From assembly GCA_964554265.1 (NCBI GenBank), contig CAZKOB010000014.1:1-45052 (forward strand): a stretch of 45,052 nt of DNA, in the 5' to 3' direction. The translations under genes and the position numbers were made by a program. This document shows positions 35,820 through 43,461 of the stretch, piece after piece (positions within the stretch are counted from its first letter, which is position 1; the number at the start of each line of letters is the position of its first letter). A model generated the notes under the pieces. The model had not been told where the DNA came from. It saw only the letters and a program-made list of their open reading frames with translations, and did no database searches. This DNA is from RGIG8745 sp964554265. Its GTDB lineage: Bacteria > Bacteroidota > Bacteroidia > Bacteroidales > Bacteroidaceae.

Positions 35820-36033
35820 CCTTATGGGTTATTCTGAAAAATCTGTCGTTACGGCCTCAAACGGTGCCGGTTGGTTAGCATACAGCGTCGAGGTGCACTG
35901 TTTTTCATTGTCCTGCGCACAAAAGGCCGGACAGGGCAACTTCCGTATACTCCGTCTGTATGTTCCATGTAGAATGTGCAACTGTGACCCCTGAATGATT
36001 TTGTTATAATTCCCAATAGAGCAATGGAGCTTG

Positions 36034-36306
36034 TCATTCAAAATACGATGAAGCCACATCTTCAACATAGTCTGCGTCGATGTCCGTATGCAGCTTGCCT
36101 CCTTTGTCCATGTCGTAGCATATAAAGTCTACAAACGGATAGATGTCTTCGTCATTGCTTTCGTCTGCATCCTTTGTCACTTTCACTTCGACTGTGTCGT
36201 CGTCTATAACTTCAATCTTGATACCGTCTGTATCTTCATACATGCCTTGCACAAAGTCTTCGACATAGGCATATATGCTGTCCGAAAGTTCTTCTTTATT
36301 TCTCAT
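36034..36306 (-). CDS. Small acidic protein, unknown function
   Basis: The 90-residue product is very acidic (many Asp/Glu, few basic residues) with no signal peptide or membrane segment. It starts 43 bp after the ansA stop on the same strand and is probably co-transcribed with it. The codon usage looks normal and the frame is clean. It may be a conserved Bacteroidales hypothetical; no motif was recognised. Confidence 0.65.
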   Translation of the reverse strand: MRNKEELSDSIYAYVEDFVQGMYEDTDGIKIEVIDDDTVEVKVTKDADESNDEDIYPFVDFICYDMDKGGKLHTDIDADYVEDVASSYFE

Positions 36307-36348
36307 CTTGTTCCATTGTTTCGTTGGCAGACTGTTCGTCTTCTATTG

Positions 36349-37437
36349 TCAATTGTCTGTTTGTTTGCTTTGAGATATACCTTGTTCTGTAAATTCTCCT
36401 GCGAGCGAAGTGTTCATCAGTTGCCTGACTTCTACTGCCGAATATCCTCTGCCGAATAGAATCATCAGCTTGGTGATTGCCGCCTCTATCGTCATGTCAT
36501 GACCGCTCACCACTCCGGCACTGAGCAGTTGCAGACCGGTTTCGTAAAGTCCCATTTCCACCCCGCCGCACTGGCATTGGGTGATGTTCACCACGACTTT
36601 CCCTTCGGCTGTGGCTCTTTTGATGGCATCGATAAGCCACTGGCGGCGTGGGGCATTACCGGAACCGTAAGTTCTCAGAATGATGCCTCGTATGTTTTCA
36701 AGCCTGAAAACATGCTCTATCAGTTCTTGCTTTATTCCGGGGAACAGAGTGAGGGCAAGTACACAGTTGTCGCATTCGAAATGCGGGGAGAAAGGTTTCG
36801 ACAAATCCGGTTTCCGTATGTTGCTGTAATTGTAGTTGATGTTGATTCCTGTGCGTGCCAGTTCGGCGCAATTATATGAACTGAAAGCGTTGAACTTCTC
36901 TGCGTTCGATTTTGTCGTCCTGTTGCCTCTGAGCAGGTGTTGGCCGAAGAATACACATACTTCCGGTACCAAAGGCTGGCCTTCGCTGTCCTGGGCAGCG
37001 GCAAGTTCGATTGCGGTAATCAGATTCTCCTTTCCGTCGGTACGCAGCACACCGATTGGCAGCTGGCTTCCGGTCAGTATAACCGGCTTGGCGAGGTTTT
37101 CAAGCATGAAACTGAGCGCTGATGCCGTATATGCCATTGTGTCCGTGCCGTGAAGGATGACAAAGCCGTCGAAGTTCTCATAATTGTAATGGATTATTTT
37201 CACAAGCTTTGCCCATAGTGTGGGTTCCATGTCCGATGAATCTATCGGAGGGTCAAACTGATACGAGTGAATCACATAGTCAAACTGGTTCAGTTCGGGA
37301 ACGTGTTTGCGCAGATGGTCGAAGTTGAATGTTTCAAGTGCGCTTGTTTCCGGATTGCGTATCATGCCGATTGTGCCACCCGTATATATTAGCATAACCC
37401 GTTTTCTGGGCTTGAAGAAAAAGTTTGTTATATCCAT
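36349..37437 (-). CDS. ansA: L-asparaginase, type I (cytoplasmic)
   Basis: The 362-residue enzyme hydrolyses asparagine to aspartate and ammonia. Both active-site motifs are clear: VMLIYTGGTIGMI (first catalytic Thr) near residue 15-27 and VILHGTDTMAYTASALSFML (second Thr and Asp) near 94-113. LTGSQLPIG and the absence of a signal peptide indicate the type I enzyme. The frame extends upstream to 37488, but the added residues (MSDILQENCNFAAEY) do not resemble the family, and ATG 37437 gives the standard N-terminus. Repeat copy D and its left flanking duplication lie just upstream, so its promoter region may be altered. Confidence 0.93.
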   Translation of the reverse strand: MDITNFFFKPRKRVMLIYTGGTIGMIRNPETSALETFNFDHLRKHVPELNQFDYVIHSYQFDPPIDSSDMEPTLWAKLVKIIHYNYENFDGFVILHGTDTMAYTASALSFMLENLAKPVILTGSQLPIGVLRTDGKENLITAIELAAAQDSEGQPLVPEVCVFFGQHLLRGNRTTKSNAEKFNAFSSYNCAELARTGININYNYSNIRKPDLSKPFSPHFECDNCVLALTLFPGIKQELIEHVFRLENIRGIILRTYGSGNAPRRQWLIDAIKRATAEGKVVVNITQCQCGGVEMGLYETGLQLLSAGVVSGHDMTIEAAITKLMILFGRGYSAVEVRQLMNTSLAGEFTEQGISQSKQTDN

Positions 37438-37497
37438 AGGAACATATTCTGCCGCAAAGTTACAGTTTTCTTGCAAAATGTCAGACATAACCTGTTA

Positions 37498-37679
37498 AAA
37501 AAGGCCTGTCCGGGGACATTTGTTTGCTTTTTGGGTAATTTCAGCATGAATTGCTCTCTGTGGATTGTTGTTTTTTTTGTCTCTTCAAAACGTCCGCTTA
37601 CGATTCTCTCCTTATTAATATAAAACCGTGGGTATACTCGCGTGGCGTTGGGTCTGTGTGTCAGAGTGAGAGACCGTCA
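37498..37679. repeat. Left copy of a ~180-bp direct duplication flanking repeat copy D
   Basis: This aligns with 38676-38855 nearly base for base (the poly-T tract and a few sites differ). It includes a duplicate of the last codons of the M20 deacetylase gene (text TCAGAGTGAGAGACCGTCA). Repeat copy D sits between the two copies. Confidence 0.88.
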
Positions 37680-38675
37680 CCTGACTTCGTCATCGTGTCA
37701 CCCTAAAAATGTTCATCGATGAGTTTCGCTGTTTCCTGATGTCTTTTCATAAGCCCTAATGTCATCATAAATCAGCTTGCTTGTTCCCACGTCATACCAT
37801 CTGATTGTCATAAATTACAGGCTTTTTATGACAATCTGAAATGTTAAAATTCAAGGCTCGCAGAATCGCGTAAAATCGGCCGAATCTTACCGAAGTTCCA
37901 TCTGCGCGATTCTAAGGCCATTTTCAAGCCTTGAATCCCAGATGTAAAAATAATATAATTCGCATCCCCAAAAGATACATTTATTCACATTCATACGTGC
38001 TTCATCCGAAAAAAGAGTACGCTGGAAATAAATTTCGTTCACCTTGAAAATGTTTTTAAAGTGCCTTGTGAAAAATTTTTCAAGGTGAACAAAATTTATT
38101 TTCAAGGTGAACAAAATCGAGAAGGACCGTTTTCGGGCTGAAATTTGATGCTGCACAAATTTGATTTCTTAAAAAATCAAAATCCGATTTTTCAATGCCA
38201 CGAAAAACAAAGATGGATTTTGGTGGCGAAAAACAGGAATATCGGGCAAGTAATTTTATAACTTGCTGATTATCAATACTTCCTATTTTTGTTACAACCT
38301 GTACTTCTTGTACCTAAAGCTGCACTGTTTTGCTGAAATAGTATTTTGTTGATTATCAATTATTTATCAACAAATCTTCAGAAATTCAACGATTGGCAAG
38401 ATGTAAACGAATCTTATTTATGTTAATAAAGTTCCGTTTGCTATGGGTGGGATTAGTGTCAAAAAGAAAGAAGAAATGTTACTGAGAAAGACAGCTGCTT
38501 TTGCCGGTGTTTTCACAGAATCATCTCATAAATCTGCGAATCCACCAGCAAAAGAAACAACAGATTTAACTTTTGAAGTGATTTTCGCGTATCACCTGAA
38601 ACCGCAAACATTAGAATTATAACCTGTTGACATTTAAGTGCTTGTTTTTTTTACGTATTTTTCGACGAAGTCAGG
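37680..38675. repeat. Interspersed repeat family 1, copy D, with perfect 12-bp inverted ends
   Basis: The 996-bp block starts CCTGACTTCGTC (37680-37691) and ends GACGAAGTCAGG (38664-38675), a perfect inverted pair. Inside are ATTGTCATAAA/TTTATGACAAT (37804-37814 and 37825-37835), TTCAAGGCT/AGCCTTGAA and AGAATCGC/GCGATTCT stems, and inverted TTTTCAAGGTGAAC arms around TTTTAAAGTGCC (38054-38065). The micro-ORF is at 38420-38485 and the minus-strand ORF at 37887-38156. A GCCGGTG.../...CCACCAGC hairpin lies near 38500-38555. No protein-coding gene typical of transposons is present. Confidence 0.85.
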
Positions 38676-38855
38676 AAAAAGGCCTGTCCGAGGGCTTTTG
38701 TTTGCTTTTTGGGTAATTTCAGCATGAATTGCTCTCTGTGGATTGTTGTTATTTGTCTCTTCAAAACGTCCGCTTACGATTCTCTCCTTATTAATATGAG
38801 ACTGTGGGTATACTCGCGTGGCGTTGGGTCTGTGTGTCAGAGTGAGAGACCGTCA
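38676..38855. repeat. Right copy of the ~180-bp direct duplication flanking repeat copy D
   Basis: This holds the genuine 3' end of the M20 deacetylase gene (from 38837) and the intergenic DNA beyond it. It matches the left copy at 37498-37679. Confidence 0.88.
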
Positions 38856-39907
38856 AAAATCCTCATGTACAGTTCGATGGCAGCGTCGATTTCTTGTATC
38901 CGGATAAATTCGTCTGCGGTATGCGAACGTCCTGAGTGTCCCGGACCTATTTTGACCGAAGGGAACCGCATCAGCGCCTGATCGGACAATGTAGGAGAAC
39001 CGAACGGCTTCAGCCCGAGTTCCTTACAGCGCACGACAAAAGGATGTCCGTGGTCTATGCGCGAAGAGTTCAGGCGGAAGGAGCGCGCTTTCGCCTCGCA
39101 TTTCAGGTTGGCGGCAATCGCCTCGAAAAGTTCCTCGTTGCTGTAGCATTCGTTGCTGCGCACGTCTATGGTGAATGTACATTTGTCGGGAATCACATTG
39201 TGCTGTGTTCCGGCATTGATGATGGTGACCGTGGTTTTCACGGGACCGAGCAGATCCGTCTCTTTCGGGAAACGGTAAGTACTGATCCAGCGGATGTCGT
39301 CAAGCGTCTTGTATATGGCATTGTCGCCTTCGTTTCGTGCTGCGTGCCCTGCCTTTCCGTGTGCTGTCACATCTATCACCATAAGTCCTTTTTCCGCTGT
39401 AGCCGGCTGCATGTCTGTCGGTTCGCCCACCACTCCGAGGTCTATCTTCGGAAGTAGCGGCAACACACATTCGATGCCGTTTTTTCCCGACACTTCTTCT
39501 TCGCATGAGGCAAGGAAGACGACGTTGTAGTTTCGCTTGCCTTCACCGTTGCACAGGCGCAGGAATACTTGCAGCAGGGCCACCACGCTGCCTCCGTCGT
39601 CGTTGCTTCCCAAGCCGAAGATTCTGCCGTCTCCGGTTGTTTCTGCCGTAAAGGGGGCGCGCGTCCATCCTGCCACAGGCTTCACGGTGTCGATATGCGC
39701 GTTCAGCAGTACGGTAGGTCTGCCGGCTTCAAAGTCGGGACATATACTCCATACATTGTTGCCATGGCGGTGAGGCTCCATGCCTTTTCCTGATATGAAG
39801 GATTCCATGATGTCGGCAGCTTCTTTTTCTTCGCGGCTGACCGAAGGGGTTTCGATGAGCCGTTTCAGGAGTTCTACAGCCTCGTGGGTGTATTTGTTGT
39901 ATTTCAT
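38837..39907 (-). CDS. M20-family deacetylase/peptidase (ArgE-like)
   Basis: From ATG 39907 the product has 356 residues. It shows M20 metallopeptidase ligands: NAHIDTVKPV (His, Asp), GSNDDGGSVVALLQ (Asp), SCEEEVSGKNG (Glu pair), GVVGEPTDMQ and the C-terminal GPGHSGRSHTADEF (His). The dimerisation insert lies between about residues 160 and 270. In Bacteroides, enzymes of this group remove the acyl group from N-acyl ornithine or citrulline in arginine synthesis, which is the favoured role, but a dipeptidase or DapE role cannot be excluded. The upstream Met (39949) lacks family support. The stop codon lies inside the duplicated segment. Confidence 0.85.
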   Translation of the reverse strand: MKYNKYTHEAVELLKRLIETPSVSREEKEAADIMESFISGKGMEPHRHGNNVWSICPDFEAGRPTVLLNAHIDTVKPVAGWTRAPFTAETTGDGRIFGLGSNDDGGSVVALLQVFLRLCNGEGKRNYNVVFLASCEEEVSGKNGIECVLPLLPKIDLGVVGEPTDMQPATAEKGLMVIDVTAHGKAGHAARNEGDNAIYKTLDDIRWISTYRFPKETDLLGPVKTTVTIINAGTQHNVIPDKCTFTIDVRSNECYSNEELFEAIAANLKCEAKARSFRLNSSRIDHGHPFVVRCKELGLKPFGSPTLSDQALMRFPSVKIGPGHSGRSHTADEFIRIQEIDAAIELYMRIFDGLSL

Positions 39908-40041
39908 TCTTCTTATGGTTGATGTGAAGTCTTTGTCCGGATACCACATCCTGCCGAAGGGGATTCGCTATGCCCTTCCGGCGTTGCGCCTCCTTCGTTT
40001 TTTCTGCTTGGTAGGCAGGATGCCCTGAACATTCTACGTCT

Positions 40042-40084
40042 CTGCCGCGACACGGTCTCCGTATTCGGAGGTATGTCGCGGCAG
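40042..40084. terminator. Long GC-rich hairpin between two minus-strand genes
   Basis: CTGCCGCGACA (40042-40052) pairs perfectly with TGTCGCGGCAG (40074-40084), and CTCCG/CGGAG (40057-40070) forms an inner stem with a TATT loop. It lies just after the DUF2264 stop codon on the minus strand. No U tract follows on either strand, so it may act as an mRNA 3'-end barrier rather than a classical terminator. Confidence 0.55.
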
Positions 40085-40132
40085 TGGCGGAAAGGTGTGT
40101 GTAAACAAACCTGCGTATGGATACGGTCTTCG

Positions 40133-41434
40133 TTATTCCCAGTACAAAATCTGCTTGTTGATGTCCCACTTGTGGTCCTTAGGGAAGTCGTCGCCCTCCC
40201 ATGCCTTCTTGCTTGTCCATTTCTCAGCCGGGGAAGTCCAGAATGCATCGTCTGCCGGCAAACCGAGAGGCAGGAAAGCGAGGCTGGTCATGTAGAGCGA
40301 ACCGTTGTTGGTATACCAGTCGGCCACATTCGGATGGTTGCCCACAAAGCCTATTGTGAGGAATCCGCCCTTGTTGAAGTTGCTTGCACCGCCGAACATG
40401 CGCTTGGCCACAGCTGTGATTCCTGCGCGTACCTGTCCGTTGCTCAGCTCCTTTGGGAGTTGCTTGCGCCATGCCAGCTGTGCGAGTGGCTGGAATACGG
40501 CCATGCGGTAAGGGATGGAGCGACCTACTACAGGGAATGTACCTTCCGGAGAGATGAAACGCTCAAGGATGACGCTGAATTTCTGCATACGCTTGCAGGC
40601 CTCTTCAAGTCTCTTCTTTGAACCGTTCTTGTCGCCTGTGTTGCGGCAGGTCCATGTGTCGTTGCCCTTCTTTGCACAAATCATCTCAAGGCATTCCACG
40701 TACATCGGCTGGATTACGTATGAGTTGTAGTAGTCGAATGCGAATGCAGGACCGTCGCTGTACCAGCCGTCACCGATATACCATTCTTCCACCTTGTTCA
40801 TGGCCATGTGGATGCGGTAGTTGTCATAATCAGCGCCTACATACATGAGGAAGCATTCTTCCATTGCCACAAAGAGATGCCAGTTTGTGTAAGGAGGGTC
40901 GTACCTGCGCAGTCCTTGAAGCTCCTTGATGTAGCGCTGCTTGGTTGTTTCGTCGAGCGGTTGCCACAGAGCGTCGAATCCTCTGTAGAGGCTTTCCACT
41001 ACGTATGCTGCGTCGACAAGGGTCTGGCCTCCGGATTCCCAGCCGAGATAGTCGGGGCTTTCCGGGTCTACGGCATTGGCATAGGCTTTCAATGCCCATT
41101 CGCGGAGCTGCTTGCGCTTCTGTCCTTCCGCTGTGTCGTCGTCGGGAAGAGAGAGCCACGGGGCGAGACCTGCCATCAGGCGCCCGAAACATTCCATGTA
41201 GGACACCTTCTTGTCGCGGTTGTCCCAAGTCGGTGAAAGTTCAAGGTTGCCGTTCTTTGTGGTCATTATCTTCTGCAGGTTGCCTTCTGCCATGTTCTTC
41301 AGTACAGGCTCTGCCATCTGGTACATGATGTCGACCCATACTTCGCGGTCTGTCTTTTCTGCCTGCTTCTTCTTGGCCGACATGACCATAGGCATCATTG
41401 CGAGTGCCAGAACAATAAACAAGAGTTTTTTCAT
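40133..41434 (-). CDS. DUF2264 family protein, secreted, probable glycoside hydrolase
   Basis: The 433-residue protein has a signal peptide (MKKLLFIVLALAMMPMVMSA). The mature part is rich in Trp and Tyr, as in carbohydrate-active enzymes with an alpha-barrel fold. Recognisable DUF2264 stretches are YMECFGRLMAGLAPWLSLP, WHLFVAMEECFLMYVG, WYIGDGWYSDGPAFAFDYYN and FPVVGRSIPYR. Some members of this family have been placed in CAZy GH154 as glucuronidase-type enzymes. Whether this one shares that activity is unproved. No SusCD pair or other CAZyme is adjacent. Confidence 0.82.
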   Translation of the reverse strand: MKKLLFIVLALAMMPMVMSAKKKQAEKTDREVWVDIMYQMAEPVLKNMAEGNLQKIMTTKNGNLELSPTWDNRDKKVSYMECFGRLMAGLAPWLSLPDDDTAEGQKRKQLREWALKAYANAVDPESPDYLGWESGGQTLVDAAYVVESLYRGFDALWQPLDETTKQRYIKELQGLRRYDPPYTNWHLFVAMEECFLMYVGADYDNYRIHMAMNKVEEWYIGDGWYSDGPAFAFDYYNSYVIQPMYVECLEMICAKKGNDTWTCRNTGDKNGSKKRLEEACKRMQKFSVILERFISPEGTFPVVGRSIPYRMAVFQPLAQLAWRKQLPKELSNGQVRAGITAVAKRMFGGASNFNKGGFLTIGFVGNHPNVADWYTNNGSLYMTSLAFLPLGLPADDAFWTSPAEKWTSKKAWEGDDFPKDHKWDINKQILYWE

Positions 41435-41607
41435 TTTAGTTTAATTTTAAAAGTTAGTAATGAGATTTTGTTGAATTTCGGTAACATGGAGATTGTGTTC
41501 GGCGGCGGAGATGATGTCTTGCCCTGTTTGCCGGTTGGTGAGGAATGCAGGAGACAAACGCGGCATGTTGCCGCCGCACTTGTGCCATGGCCTGATGTCT
41601 TTGTCTC

Positions 41608-42210
41608 TCAGTTGCCGCGTCTGAACACAGACTCCAGATCGTGGTTCATCAGGACAAGGTTTTCCTCGGTGAGTTGCATGATGTGGAATGTGTCCACTAT
41701 TTCTCCCACTTCTTCTCCCACTTTCTTGGGTGAATGCAGCAGAAGCATGCCGTCTTTGAGCTGCCAGCTGTCATACTCGATAGTCATGTGGTAGGTTGAG
41801 GCCCTTCCTCCCGGGTTGATTTCGAGGCTCTGTTCGCCTCCTTTTCCGTCAGACTGGGTCCACAGGTGTTGCAAGGCGGTCAGATTGATGGCAACCGAAG
41901 CCTTCAGGTCGCCGTCGGATGCGGTGCTGTATATGATGTCTATTTCATCACCGCTTTCCGCCCCTCCGGTTATGATATTTATTGGGATTTCTATCGACAG
42001 GGTGTCTCCGTCTGCTTTTATAAGTTCAAGGACATTCATGCTTGTCCCGTCGCCTACAGTCCCGACAGCTTCTGTGATACCCGGGATTTCTTCTTTTGGC
42101 TCGATTTGTGTTTTCTCCCGGCCTTCCTTCTTCCTTTCTGTGCATCCTGCCGTCACCGCCATCACGATGGCAAGAGACAGAAACAGACCTGTTATCTTTT
42201 TTATGTCCAT
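41608..42210 (-). CDS. Lipoprotein of unknown function
   Basis: The 200-residue protein has a classical signal with lipobox AVTAGC (Cys at about residue 22). The mature N-terminus is charged (ERKKEGREKTQIEPKEE), after which a beta-rich domain follows. No family was recognised. A promoter with TATCTTTG (42238-42231) and TTTG (42263-42260) lies directly upstream. The next gene on this strand, DUF2264, is 173 bp further on. Confidence 0.72.
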   Translation of the reverse strand: MDIKKITGLFLSLAIVMAVTAGCTERKKEGREKTQIEPKEEIPGITEAVGTVGDGTSMNVLELIKADGDTLSIEIPINIITGGAESGDEIDIIYSTASDGDLKASVAINLTALQHLWTQSDGKGGEQSLEINPGGRASTYHMTIEYDSWQLKDGMLLLHSPKKVGEEVGEIVDTFHIMQLTEENLVLMNHDLESVFRRGN

Positions 42211-42230
42211 GCTCGTTTTGTTTATCTGTA

Positions 42231-42263
42231 CAAAGATACGTTAATAATCAGAAATACCGCAAA
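42231..42263 (-). promoter_or_regulatory. Bacteroidales promoter for the lipoprotein gene
   Basis: On the minus strand TTTG (42263-42260) and TATCTTTG (42238-42231) are separated by 21 bp, close to the usual -33/-7 spacing. Transcription would start about 15 bp before the ATG. Confidence 0.6.
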
Positions 42264-42344
42264 TCTGTTTTGTCTTTTTATCTGTCGGGGGCTTTATCCT
42301 CTTGTTTTTTTGTATGTCTTTAGCGGATGTCTGCACACTGACAC

Positions 42345-42660
42345 AAGAAAAGTCTGTGAATATACCGGCAAAATGACCTTTGTCATATATAGGAAAACAG
42401 TTTCGCTCCCATTGCGTATGTTTCCGTACAAGATGCTGCATTTTGGGAGTGGCTGCACCGGAAACATGAAATCAACCTTTTGAGAAATCAAATTCACCGT
42501 ACTAAATTCTTAAATCTGCACTGCTGATTGTAAAAACTGCACTGCTGATTATACAATCTGCACTGTTGATTTTATAATCGGCAATGCAGATTTAAGAATT
42601 TAGTGCAGTAAAAACAACTTTTCAGCGGAGTGAAATCAATTTTCTATAGGCTATAACACA
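42345..42660. repeat. Repeat family 2, copy 2, with array of four 21-bp units
   Basis: The core at 42508-42591 has four 21-bp units, the reverse complement of the array at 17856-17939. On both sides the array is bounded by inverted flanks: the text TTTAAGAATTTAGT occurs outward in each direction, followed by related sequence. The left flank, read on the minus strand, matches the right flank of copy 1 through ATGTTTCCGGTGCAG. At 42350-42372 a piece reading AGTCTGTGAATATACCGGC matches the hairpin module of repeat family 1. No gene is supported here. Confidence 0.75.
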
Positions 42661-42771
42661 ATGATTTCCAATGCTCTACGGAAGGGAATTAGCTTGGACG
42701 GAAATCCAAACACCGTTCAAATCAAAAAATAATTGATTTCAGGTGTGGTGTAACAGCAAAACAGGCCCGGC
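42661..42771. other. Short AT-rich spacer before a transposase remnant
   Basis: A small inverted repeat (GAAATCC...GATTTC) is visible near 42700-42741. Nothing else was recognised. Confidence 0.3.
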
Positions 42772-42978
42772 ATCATTGCCAATGTTTGTCTGAATCCCAG
42801 AAATGCAAAAACCAAAGATGATTACTTGTTCGATGAGAAGTTTTATAAGGAAAGGTTTGTCATTGAGCACACTAACTTGACAAAATTCGATATCACAATT
42901 TCTATCTGGAAGGGGTGGATTCATCTTGCTTTTGTGGTGATTTTCTTAAAAAAACAAAAAATCGCAGAATTTTATTGA
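42772..42978 (+). pseudogene. C-terminal remnant of a DDE transposase
   Basis: The plus strand reads IIANVCLNPRNAKTKDDYLF, then DEKFYKERFVIEHTN, then FDITISIWKGWIHLAFVVIF and a Lys-rich end before TGA (42976). This is the C-terminal catalytic region of Bacteroidales DDE transposases, in which an ERTNAW...NRFDT segment normally follows. Here EHTN is joined directly to LTKFDIT, so an internal deletion has removed about a dozen residues. There is no 5' part or terminal repeat, so the fragment is inactive. Confidence 0.7.
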
Positions 42979-43222
42979 ATTTTATAAAATAGGTGAATAG
43001 CTTTTGATTTAATAATGTTATCTTTAGGCCGGATTTATAATTTATGAAGATGTAATTTGTTTCCTTAAAATCGGCATACAATAAATGGCATCGGTTATGC
43101 ATAATATTCGAATCGGTATACAAGTATATTGAACGAAGGACTATGATGTAATGGGAAGTTATTATATTCTGATAATGTTGACGAAAGTACCTTTGTTATA
43201 TTAATTAAAAAATGTAATTCTT
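42979..43222. other. AT-rich intergenic region
   Basis: No gene is visible. A TATCTTTA box near 43019 loosely resembles a -7 element but lacks a suitable -33 element. Confidence 0.35.
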
Positions 43223-43455
43223 ATGAAGAAAAAAGTAATTCTTGTATGTGTTGGCATGATATGCTGTATGTCAAATTATGCTCAATTGAAAGTTGATAGT
43301 AATGGGCTTGTGAAAATTGGAAAATCTGTTCAGAGCGATGCTTTGTAAAGGTTATAAATAATGGTATAATCAATGTCTGTTCAGGAGAGGACTTTGTTCT
43401 TCCGTTAGGTTCTTCTATGGATATGATTAATGGTGTTATATGTACTAATAAATAA
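43223..43455 (+). pseudogene. Frameshifted small exported protein
   Basis: The start ATG (43223) gives MKKKVILVCVGMICCMSNYAQ, a good signal peptide, followed by LKVDSNGLVKIG. After this the frame fails within about 16 codons. A second frame carries the rest, VINNGIINVCSGEDFVLPLG then SSMDMINGVICTNK and TAA (43453). The two halves look like parts of one short secreted protein. The break near 43320-43345 suggests one or more small indels. The next gene starts 7 bp after the stop. Confidence 0.5.
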
Positions 43456-43461
43456 TCGCTT

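Noticed and set aside
40808..41328. Plus-strand frames of 127-142 codons
   Set aside because: They are antisense to the DUF2264 gene and reflect its high GC third-position pattern.
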